Below are positions 7,075 to 12,509 of a stretch of 12,509 bases of DNA, in pieces. The notes under the pieces were generated by a model. It was not told the DNA's origin and did no database searches. It saw only the letters and a program-made list of their open reading frames with translations. The stretch comes from an uncultured Ruminococcus sp. (lineage in GTDB: Bacteria; Bacillota; Clostridia; Oscillospirales; Ruminococcaceae): positions 1-12,509 of the forward strand of contig CAMNAY010000019.1 of NCBI GenBank assembly GCA_946531975.1, given 5' to 3'. Positions within the stretch are counted from its first letter, which is position 1. Each line of letters begins with the position of its first letter. Both the position numbers and the translations under genes were made by a program.

Positions 7075-9717
7075 TTATTTGACGAGCGTCCGCTTCATCT
7101 GTGTCAGGTCGGCAGCATTGAGTCTGCCGTTCTTGTCGAGGTCATATCGGGACGCTTCTGCGGAGGTCAGTGTACCCGCAGTGACGAGATAATCGCGCAG
7201 CTTCTTCACATCCGAAGCAGTGAATTCCGAAGACGGAGTTCCGCTTGCCGTAAAGATCGGCTTGATCGTGACCTGATTGCCGGTCGGTGCTGCGGTCGCG
7301 TGTGCAGAGGACATGGAGCTGCCGTCCGCGCCGGTGATCTCCCAGCCTGCAAAGCTGTATCCTTCAGCCGGTTCTGCGTCCAGCGTGAGGAGGCAGTCGG
7401 TCGGGTAGGTACCGCTCCATGTGCCGTTTTCAAAGGTCAGTGCGATGGAATTGAGCTTCACAGTGCCATAGCTGCCCGGATCGGACATTGTGACGGTGCA
7501 GGTCTGATTGCTGACCTTGCCGCTGAGGTAGTTCAGCAGGATCTGCTTTGCGTTTGTATCGCGGTTCTGCCAGAAGGAACGGATTGTCTCAAGCTCTTTG
7601 CGCACGGACTGCGTGTAATCCTTCTGCTGACCCTGTCCCGGGCCCTGTCCCGGACCGCCGGGAATGACCCAGCCGCCGCCCCAGGAAGGCGTACCGGAAT
7701 TGAAGCGTTTTTCGGTCTCGGCATCGGCATCCAGATAGAGCGATCCGTATGCACTGACAGCGGCGGTCATTTTGTCCGCCTTGTAGTTCTCATTGCAGAG
7801 ACTGAAATAGGTCGGGACGAAGACCTGACGGAATTCCTCAGAGTGATCGAGCAGACCGAAGAACAGCTTTGAGATCCAGCAGTTCTTCTGCTTGAGGCTC
7901 TGCATGATGCTGGAGTTGGAGTTGCTCTGACCGTAGAGTCCCTGACCGTATTCGGTATCGAACAGGATGAAGCGCCATTTTCCGTCGGCAAACTTCTTGG
8001 AACTGTCAACGGTCTCGGTTTTCCAGAGACAGTAGTTGTTGTCGCCGAAGTCGGAGTTGCCCAGAATCAGCTCTGTTGCCATATACTGCGCAAAGCTGTT
8101 GACATCGACCATCTGACAGAACTGCTCATAGACAGCCTTGTCGCTGAAATTGGAGGACTGTGCAAAGGACTTGAGCGATTCGTAATCTGCGAGACCCTTG
8201 TCGGTGCCGTCTTCCTGCTCGTCCGTCTTGATGACGCAGACATCGTCTTCTTTGACCTTATAGTGATCGGCGACATACTCTTTGCCGATCTTCTCGATGA
8301 TATTATAGGCGCCCCAGAACTCACCGTCGAGGAAGACGATGCATTCTGTCTGTGCCTGAATGCCGAAGTCACAGCCGGCGACTGCTTCCTGATTGATGCG
8401 GTCGCGGATTTTTGTTGTGCTGTCGTTGCCGCCGTTGCGGAGCGAGAGCTTGTCGAAGGTGTCGATCACCTTGCCCTTTTCGTTGAGCAGCTTGCCGTCG
8501 AAGAAGTCATAGCGGATCTTGGTGTCGCCGTAATCGGCGCGGGCATAGAGATTGAAGCTCTTTTGTGCGGCAGAGCGCGTCGCACCGCCGTGCATCCGGA
8601 TGCCGACCGCTTCGGAGTAGGTCGCCTGACCGTTCTCAAAGACCGTGATATGTGCCGGACGTTCCCACTCTCTGCCGCTCTGGGTATAGTTCGCGGGAAT
8701 CTCCCATTCACGCGCCATCATGCTGTATTCGGGACTGTTGCGCCAGTCCTCATAGGTCTTGCCGCGGACATAGATGCCCTTTTCCGGATCAAAGAGATTG
8801 TCCGGATCGGTGACCAGTGAAATGACGCGCATATTCTTTGCGAGGTCATTGTCAGTGTAGCCGATGAAATAGGTGTTCGTTGCGATATCGCTGACATTGC
8901 CCTGTGCATCGACAGCGATCGCACGCACGATCATCGCCTTATCGACCGGATCGGCAGGAGCGCCGTAGTTTGAGGCGATATCCGTTTCTGCCGCATAGAC
9001 ATTCGGTTCATCCGATTTATCGTAGACATTGATCGGACCGGAATACCGTGCGGAAGCGGTCGTCGGGTCGCTGCCGTCGGTGGTGTAGTAGATTGTACTG
9101 CCCTGACCCGCAGAAAGCGTCAGGTCAAAGCTGTTTGCATAGAAGCCGCTGCCCTGCGAGAAGGCGGGCTTTTCGACCGACACCTTGACCAGTGCATCGG
9201 TCGGGTTTGCGGCACCGGGTGTCAGCCGGCTGAGGACCGCAAACTTGTCGCTGCCGTCGGGCATTCTGCCGTAGGCGGTATCATCCGCAAGACCGGGAAC
9301 CTCAAGCTGATTTTCGACAGCGCCGCCCGGAGCGGTCAGTGTGATTGTTTCGCCGTTCTTGGAAAGACCGAAGGAGGCGCCGGCAGTCGTGTCCTTGACG
9401 CCGCACCAGACATAATAATAGCTGTTTGCGCCGATCGTGACATTTGAGCCGAAGGTGAATGCAAACGGCTGCGCTGCATCATCTGTCAGACCGTAGCCGG
9501 CGAGGGAAACGGGCGAGCTGCCGGTATTGTAAAGCTCGACATAGTCATAGAACTGACCGTCAGATGCAGCAAGCGTCGTGTTTTTGGTGCAGACCTCGTT
9601 GATGACAACGGTACCTGCTGCGGAAACAGACATGGGCGGGAGCGCAGTCAGGGAGACTGCGGGGAGCAGGGCGGAAAGCCCCGCAGCGGCACAGCGCCGC
9701 AAATGTTTGGTTTTCAT
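7075..9717 (-). CDS. Secreted CotH-kinase protein with lamin-tail, chitobiase-C-like and dockerin domains
   Basis: An 880-residue exported protein. Residues 1-34 form a signal peptide (MKTKHLRR, hydrophobic core, probable cleavage near SVSA-AG). A lamin-tail-like domain follows (about 36-165; VINEV, YVELYNTG), then a chitobiase-C-like domain (about 182-285; YYTTDGSDPT). The CotH kinase domain (about 295-720) has the N-lobe segment MHGGATRSAAQKSF (375-388) and probable catalytic residues in GNSDFGDNN (553-561) and FILFDTEYG (583-591). A Gly/Pro/Gln-rich stretch (678-699), a bacterial beta-repeat (about 738-823; GYSFAGWE) and a C-terminal dockerin with one clear calcium loop (859-870) complete it. 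CotH domains are atypical protein kinases, known best from spore coat; targets here are unknown. The ATG at 9717 is preferred because it opens the signal peptide and has AGAGGGG upstream; starts at 9738 and 9777 are possible. It appears monocistronic. Confidence 0.92.
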   Translation of the reverse strand: MKTKHLRRCAAAGLSALLPAVSLTALPPMSVSAAGTVVINEVCTKNTTLAASDGQFYDYVELYNTGSSPVSLAGYGLTDDAAQPFAFTFGSNVTIGANSYYYVWCGVKDTTAGASFGLSKNGETITLTAPGGAVENQLEVPGLADDTAYGRMPDGSDKFAVLSRLTPGAANPTDALVKVSVEKPAFSQGSGFYANSFDLTLSAGQGSTIYYTTDGSDPTTASARYSGPINVYDKSDEPNVYAAETDIASNYGAPADPVDKAMIVRAIAVDAQGNVSDIATNTYFIGYTDNDLAKNMRVISLVTDPDNLFDPEKGIYVRGKTYEDWRNSPEYSMMAREWEIPANYTQSGREWERPAHITVFENGQATYSEAVGIRMHGGATRSAAQKSFNLYARADYGDTKIRYDFFDGKLLNEKGKVIDTFDKLSLRNGGNDSTTKIRDRINQEAVAGCDFGIQAQTECIVFLDGEFWGAYNIIEKIGKEYVADHYKVKEDDVCVIKTDEQEDGTDKGLADYESLKSFAQSSNFSDKAVYEQFCQMVDVNSFAQYMATELILGNSDFGDNNYCLWKTETVDSSKKFADGKWRFILFDTEYGQGLYGQSNSNSSIMQSLKQKNCWISKLFFGLLDHSEEFRQVFVPTYFSLCNENYKADKMTAAVSAYGSLYLDADAETEKRFNSGTPSWGGGWVIPGGPGQGPGQGQQKDYTQSVRKELETIRSFWQNRDTNAKQILLNYLSGKVSNQTCTVTMSDPGSYGTVKLNSIALTFENGTWSGTYPTDCLLTLDAEPAEGYSFAGWEITGADGSSMSSAHATAAPTGNQVTIKPIFTASGTPSSEFTASDVKKLRDYLVTAGTLTSAEASRYDLDKNGRLNAADLTQMKRTLVK

Positions 9718-9804
9718 GATATGGACAGCCCCTCTCATAAAATGGTTCAGATGCAGCGTTTTTGTTTTTATGTGCATCTGCCCCCCATTTTATCCCATGT
9801 TTTC

Positions 9805-9833
9805 AGTATAGCATATTTTTTTCTGACTGTCAA
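9805..9833 (-). promoter_or_regulatory. Sigma-A promoter of the CotH-kinase gene
   Basis: Minus-strand TTGACA (9833-9828), a 17-nt spacer with an A-run, and TATACT (9810-9805). The predicted start is near 9798, giving a leader of about 80 nt before the preferred ATG. The sequence upstream of the -35 box is very AT-rich and may act as an UP element. Confidence 0.88.
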
Positions 9834-9844
9834 GTTAATAAAAC

Positions 9845-9871
9845 GTATATAACCTATACAAAATAACTTAT
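9845..9871. repeat. Short direct and inverted repeats upstream of the CotH-gene promoter
   Basis: ATAACCTAT (9849-9857) and ATAACTTAT (9863-9871) match at 8 of 9 positions with a 14-bp period. GTATA (9845-9849) and TATAC (9855-9859) also form an inverted repeat with a 5-nt centre. They lie 12-38 bp upstream of the -35 box, a place where an activator could bind. They may be only AT-rich sequence; no function is shown. Confidence 0.4.
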
Positions 9872-9897
9872 AATGCAGCACCGGAACAAAACCGCAG

Positions 9898-9936
9898 AAA
9901 AAAGGAGACAGACGTTCGGAAGCTTTGTCTGTCTCC
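9898..9936 (-). terminator. Rho-independent terminator of the two-component operon
   Basis: On the minus strand GGAGACAGAC (9936-9927) pairs perfectly with GTCTGTCTCC (9913-9904) across a 13-nt loop, followed directly by six T residues (9903-9898). It begins 8 nt after the sensor kinase stop codon. Confidence 0.93.
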
Positions 9937-9944
9937 GTTGATTT

Positions 9945-10970
9945 TTATGCTGTTTCCGGTTCTTCGGATTCCTCCTGCGGAAGCCTGAAGAACCGGATTT
10001 CAAATTCTGCGCCGCTGGGGACTGCATTGCGCGCCTGAAGGCTGCCGCCCTGATCGGAGATCACGCGCTTGGCAAAGGCAAGCCCGATGCCGTAGCCGGA
10101 TTTGGAGAATTCCGAGCCGCGGTAGAAGCGTTCAAAGAGATGCGGCAGGCTTTCCTGTGAGATGCCCGTGCCGGTGTCGGTGACGGTGACGGAGGCATAG
10201 AGTGCGGTCTGCTCCGAGCAGATGCGGATGGAACCGCCCTGCGGGGTATGCTCCATGCAGTTCTTCAGCAGATTGCCGAGTGCTTCGGTGCAGTACAGGC
10301 GGTCCCCGATCATCTGCGGGTCGCCCGTGATCTGCACCTGAACGCTGATGTTCTTCAGCTCCAGCGCAATGGAGATCGGTTCCAGTGCATCTGCAATCAG
10401 CGTCCGGCAGGAGATCAGCTCCTCACGAAACCGGACAGCGCCGGCTTCGACCCTGGAAAGCGTGAGCAGGGTTTCGATCAGCCATTGCATGCGGGTCAGC
10501 AGGGCGGTCAGCTCGCGGAGATTTTCCGTATACTGCGGCGAATCGGGCGGCTGCTTGCGCATCATGCCGAGAATGAGCATCATCGAGGTCAGCGGGGTAC
10601 GGAGCTGATGCGAGATATCCTCCAGCGATTCCTTGAGATAGTTTTTCTCATTTTGCAGGCGGGTGTTCTGCTCGCGCAGCATGACAGTCAGCTTCCGGAT
10701 CTCCGTACAGAGAATGCTCAGTTCGCCCTCGTCGTAATCGGAAAAGGTGATCTGATCCGCACCGTGCAGCACCTGCCCGATCTCGTCGCTGAGTCTGACG
10801 AGTGTCCGGCTGTTTCTGCGGCGGAATACAGCGCCGGTCAGAAGCAGTGCAGCAGCCGTCAGCAGCAGGACTGCCGATGCTCTCCAGCCTGCAAGCCACC
10901 ATGCAGTGCAGCAGCCAAGCACAGTGAGGAGGATCTGAAGCCACAATTCACAGGCAGCGCTTCGGCTCAT
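9945..10970 (-). CDS. Membrane sensor histidine kinase with no large extracellular domain
   Basis: A 341-residue kinase that would phosphorylate the response regulator encoded just upstream. Two close hydrophobic segments (about 10-27 and 32-49) form a membrane hairpin with only a few residues outside, so the signal is probably sensed in or near the membrane or through a partner protein. A linker rich in charged residues and a coiled-coil-like stretch (about 85-117) lead to the H-box DISHQLRTPLTSM with phospho-accepting H121. The ATPase domain has the N-box GNLLKN (232-237), G1 DTGTGI (265-270), F-box FERFYRG (279-285) and G2 GYGIGLAFA (292-300). Everything needed for activity is present. The ATG overlaps the regulator's TGA by 4 nt. 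No ABC transporter or other usual partner lies beside it. Confidence 0.94.
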   Translation of the reverse strand: MSRSAACELWLQILLTVLGCCTAWWLAGWRASAVLLLTAAALLLTGAVFRRRNSRTLVRLSDEIGQVLHGADQITFSDYDEGELSILCTEIRKLTVMLREQNTRLQNEKNYLKESLEDISHQLRTPLTSMMLILGMMRKQPPDSPQYTENLRELTALLTRMQWLIETLLTLSRVEAGAVRFREELISCRTLIADALEPISIALELKNISVQVQITGDPQMIGDRLYCTEALGNLLKNCMEHTPQGGSIRICSEQTALYASVTVTDTGTGISQESLPHLFERFYRGSEFSKSGYGIGLAFAKRVISDQGGSLQARNAVPSGAEFEIRFFRLPQEESEEPETA

Positions 10971-11641
10971 GCATCCACCGCCTTATAGCCCATGCCGCGC
11001 ACGGTCTTGAGCAGAACCGGATTCTGCGGGTCGTCCTCGATTTTCTCGCGCAGCCGCTTGATATAGACATTCAGTGTGTTGTCCGAGACGAATTCACTCG
11101 ACACCGACCACAGCTCGTCGATGAGCTTATCGCGGGAGAGCAGCTGATTTTTGTTCGTGAGAAAGACCAGCAGCAGCCGGTATTCCAGCGCAGAGAGGAA
11201 CAGCTCATTTCCGCCCTTTGTGACGGTGCCCTTTGCCGGATCTATGCAGATATCCTGGCATACCAGCTCCGGCGAGGAGCGCTGATGCTTCCGCATGGCA
11301 TTTTTCATGCGGGCAATCAGCTCCCGCGGGCGGAACGGCTTTCCGATATAGTCATCCGCACCGAATTCAAAGCCCGCAACGGTGCAGGCTTCATCGGCAG
11401 AAGCGGTGAGAAAAATCACAGGAACGTCCGAAGCTGTCCGGATTGCGGCGCAGACTGCAAAGCCGTTGCCGTCTGTGAGGGAGACATCGAGCAGCACACA
11501 GTCAAAGCGCGCAGCGGAGAATGCCGCAAGCCCCTCCGTCTGACCGGATGCATGTGTGACCTGACATCCCTCGCCGGTGAGAAATTTGATCAGATTTCGG
11601 GCAAGCTGTTCATCGTCTTCAACGAGAAGAATTTTCGACAT
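10967..11641 (-). CDS. OmpR/PhoB-family response regulator
   Basis: A 224-residue DNA-binding response regulator. The receiver domain (about 1-118) has the acidic pair D9/D10, phospho-accepting D52 in LLDVSLTDG, T79 and K101 in the KPF motif. The winged-helix output domain (about 128-222) shows the typical EYRLLLVFLTNKNQLLSRDKL stretch start (E136 region), DNTLNVYIKRLREKIEDD and the final VRGMGYKA. The ATG at 11641 is preceded by GGAGG at 8 nt; a GTG three codons earlier lies inside that ribosome site and is rejected. It is the first gene of a two-gene operon and should be activated by the kinase translated right after it. Target promoters are unknown, and nothing clearly palindromic or repeated was seen at its own promoter. 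Confidence 0.95.
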   Translation of the reverse strand: MSKILLVEDDEQLARNLIKFLTGEGCQVTHASGQTEGLAAFSAARFDCVLLDVSLTDGNGFAVCAAIRTASDVPVIFLTASADEACTVAGFEFGADDYIGKPFRPRELIARMKNAMRKHQRSSPELVCQDICIDPAKGTVTKGGNELFLSALEYRLLLVFLTNKNQLLSRDKLIDELWSVSSEFVSDNTLNVYIKRLREKIEDDPQNPVLLKTVRGMGYKAVDA

Positions 11642-11679
11642 GCCGATCACCTCCGTAAGTTACAGAATCATACTGCTCT

Positions 11680-11708
11680 ATTATATCATAAGAACCGGAA
11701 AAGTGCAA
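11680..11708 (-). promoter_or_regulatory. Promoter of the two-component operon (extended -10)
   Basis: Minus-strand TATAAT (11685-11680) is preceded by TGA, giving an extended -10 TGATATAAT. A weak -35 TTGCAC (11708-11703, 3 of 6 consensus bases) lies 17 nt upstream. The predicted start is near 11673, about 32 nt before the ATG. The weak -35 box leaves room for regulation. Confidence 0.8.
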
Positions 11709-11731
11709 TGGCATCAGGGGAAAAAGCGGAC

Positions 11732-11761
11732 TTGACAATTCTGTATGGGATGTGGTATACT
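11732..11761 (+). promoter_or_regulatory. Sigma-A promoter of the DegV-family gene
   Basis: Consensus -35 TTGACA (11732-11737) and -10 TATACT (11756-11761) with an 18-nt spacer. The predicted start is near 11768. It is divergent from the two-component promoter; the two -35 boxes are about 23 bp apart. Confidence 0.88.
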
Positions 11762-11771
11762 GCATTTGTAA

Positions 11772-11795
11772 CCGGCACACAATGTCTGTGTGCGG
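11772..11795 (+). other. Stem-loop at the 5' end of the DegV-gene transcript
   Basis: GCACACA (11775-11781) pairs with TGTGTGC (11787-11793) around the loop ATGTC, and CC/GG extends it past a one-base bulge. It starts only a few bases after the predicted transcription start and ends just before an AGGGG sequence. It could protect the 5' end of the mRNA, influence translation, or be a DNA operator. It has no T-run, so it is not a terminator. Confidence 0.55.
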
Positions 11796-11811
11796 TCAGG
11801 GGTAAGAAAAT

Positions 11812-11829
11812 GGAGACAGAGGAGACAGT
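11812..11829 (+). repeat. Tandem 9-bp repeat carrying a duplicated ribosome-binding-like GGAG
   Basis: GGAGACAG occurs at 11812-11819 and again at 11821-11828. An in-frame ATG at 11810 precedes the repeat and another at 11831 follows it. The second copy places GAGGAG 6 nt before the 11831 ATG, which supports that start. Confidence 0.6.
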
Positions 11830-11830
11830 T

Positions 11831-12509
11831 ATGGCAGAGTATTTGATCGCAGCGGCATCGACCGCCGACCTGCCGGACACCTATTATACTGAGCATCAGG
11901 TGCCGGTGATCCGTTATACCTATTCGATCGGAATGAAGGTATTTGAAGATGACTGCCGGGAGGAGTCCCGTCAGAGCGCATACCTCGATATGCGGCGCGG
12001 AACCGTGTATTCGACGTCTATGATCAATGAGGCGGCCTATGCGGATTTCTTCCGCGGGCTGCTGCAAACGGGCAAAAATGTTCTGTTTCTGGATATGTCG
12101 CGGGAGATGTCCAGCTCTTATCAGGCGTCACATAAAGCAGCAGAGCAGGTGCGGGCAGAGTTCCCGTCGCAGCGCCTTGTGCTGATGGACACCCGATGTG
12201 TTTCGGGCGGACTCGGTCTGCTCGTCACCGAGTGCGTGAAGCGCATGGAGCAGGGCTTGTCCTTTGAGGATGTCATCGCATGGGGCGAAGCGCATAAGCA
12301 GCGGATCATGCACCGCTTTACCGTCGATGACCTCAACTATCTGAAGCGCGGCGGCAGAGTCTCGAACGCTTCTGCGATGATCGGCTCGCTGCTTTCGATC
12401 AAGCCGGTGCTGTATGTGCCGGATGACGGCAAGCTGACGGTCGCGCAGAAGGTGCGCGGCAGAAAGGCTGCAATCCATGCGCTGTTCGAGGGCGTGAAGC
12501 GCGGTATGA
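11831..12509 (+). CDS. DegV-family fatty-acid-binding protein, 3' end missing
   Basis: The first 226 codons of a DegV/FakB-type protein; the frame runs off the right edge with no stop. These proteins hold a single fatty acid, and FakB members present it to the kinase FakA for phosphorylation and entry into phospholipid synthesis. The N-terminal STADLP (10-15), the TS pair near residues 68-69 (VYSTSMI), SREMSSSYQAS and above all the family hallmark FTVDDLNYLKRGGRVSNAS (beginning near residue 170) are present. DegV proteins are usually about 280 residues, so some 50-60 residues are missing. ATG at 11831 is preferred for its ribosome site and because the conserved N-terminal strand starts there; an in-frame ATG at 11810 with AGGGG upstream would add seven residues (METEETV). 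Whether it belongs to the FakB group cannot be decided here. Confidence 0.93.
   Translation, partial: MAEYLIAAASTADLPDTYYTEHQVPVIRYTYSIGMKVFEDDCREESRQSAYLDMRRGTVYSTSMINEAAYADFFRGLLQTGKNVLFLDMSREMSSSYQASHKAAEQVRAEFPSQRLVLMDTRCVSGGLGLLVTECVKRMEQGLSFEDVIAWGEAHKQRIMHRFTVDDLNYLKRGGRVSNASAMIGSLLSIKPVLYVPDDGKLTVAQKVRGRKAAIHALFEGVKRGM

Noticed and set aside
9718..9777. A start 20 codons upstream for the CotH-kinase protein
   Set aside because: The extra residues would put a hydrophilic stretch before a normal signal peptide. The GGGGGG before that ATG is too close for a good ribosome site. It remains possible but less likely.
9904..9911. GGAGACAG also occurs in the two-component terminator stem and near the DegV gene start
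   Set aside because: An 8-bp match is expected by chance and the two contexts differ (a terminator stem and a start region), so it is not treated as a dispersed repeat.
1..12509. CRISPR arrays, transposases, integrases, tRNA, rRNA or attachment sites
   Set aside because: No spaced repeats, mobile-element proteins, cloverleaf-like sequence or rRNA-like sequence was found. Genes are tightly packed and all longer gaps are explained by promoters and terminators.

Overview
This window looks like chromosomal DNA from an anaerobic Gram-positive bacterium of the Ruminococcus / Oscillospiraceae type. The evidence is a secreted CotH-kinase protein ending in a ruminococcal-style dockerin, a Re-citrate-synthase-type enzyme of the kind found in clostridia, consensus sigma-A promoters, strong AGGAGG-type ribosome binding sites, and a fairly GC-rich genome with G/C-biased third codon positions. 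The genus is an inference. No rRNA, tRNA, CRISPR array, insertion sequence or phage gene was seen.

Layout. (1) 2-1369, plus strand: the C-terminal two thirds of FtsH, cut by the left edge and closed by a hairpin terminator (1380-1418) that it shares with the convergent operon. (2) 6951 down to 1417, minus strand: an apparent six-gene operon with gaps of -4 to +24 nt. Its order is a Re-citrate synthase / isopropylmalate synthase-family enzyme, an FCD-type GntR regulator, a GNAT acetyltransferase, and a complete ABC-2 exporter of the COG4586/COG4587/COG3694 type (ATPase and two permeases). The operon starts at a near-perfect sigma-A promoter, and a perfect 12-bp palindrome of the GntR/FadR type covers the end of the -10 box and the predicted transcription start. 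(3) 9717 to 7075, minus strand: a single-gene unit for an 880-residue secreted protein. Its domains are signal peptide, lamin-tail-like domain, chitobiase-C-like domain, CotH kinase, glycine/proline/glutamine linker, bacterial beta repeat and degenerate dockerin. It has its own promoter and terminator. (4) 11641 to 9945, minus strand: an OmpR-type response regulator and a sensor kinase with almost no extracellular domain, with ATGA-coupled reading frames and a terminator. (5) From 11732, plus strand: a promoter, a leader hairpin and the first 226 codons of a DegV-family lipid-binding protein cut by the right edge, divergent from the two-component system.

How the genes may work together. The minus-strand operon is the most interesting part. 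The enzyme makes a tricarboxylic or branched hydroxy acid, the regulator has an intact four-residue metal site in its carboxylate-sensing domain, and the operator lies on the operon's own promoter. Self-regulated control by a carboxylate metabolite is therefore a reasonable inference. Why an acetyltransferase and an efflux-type ABC transporter share the transcript is not known. The CotH-dockerin protein points to a surface or cellulosome-like role. The two-component system has no obvious target next to it, apart from direct repeats upstream of the CotH-gene promoter that could be regulator sites.
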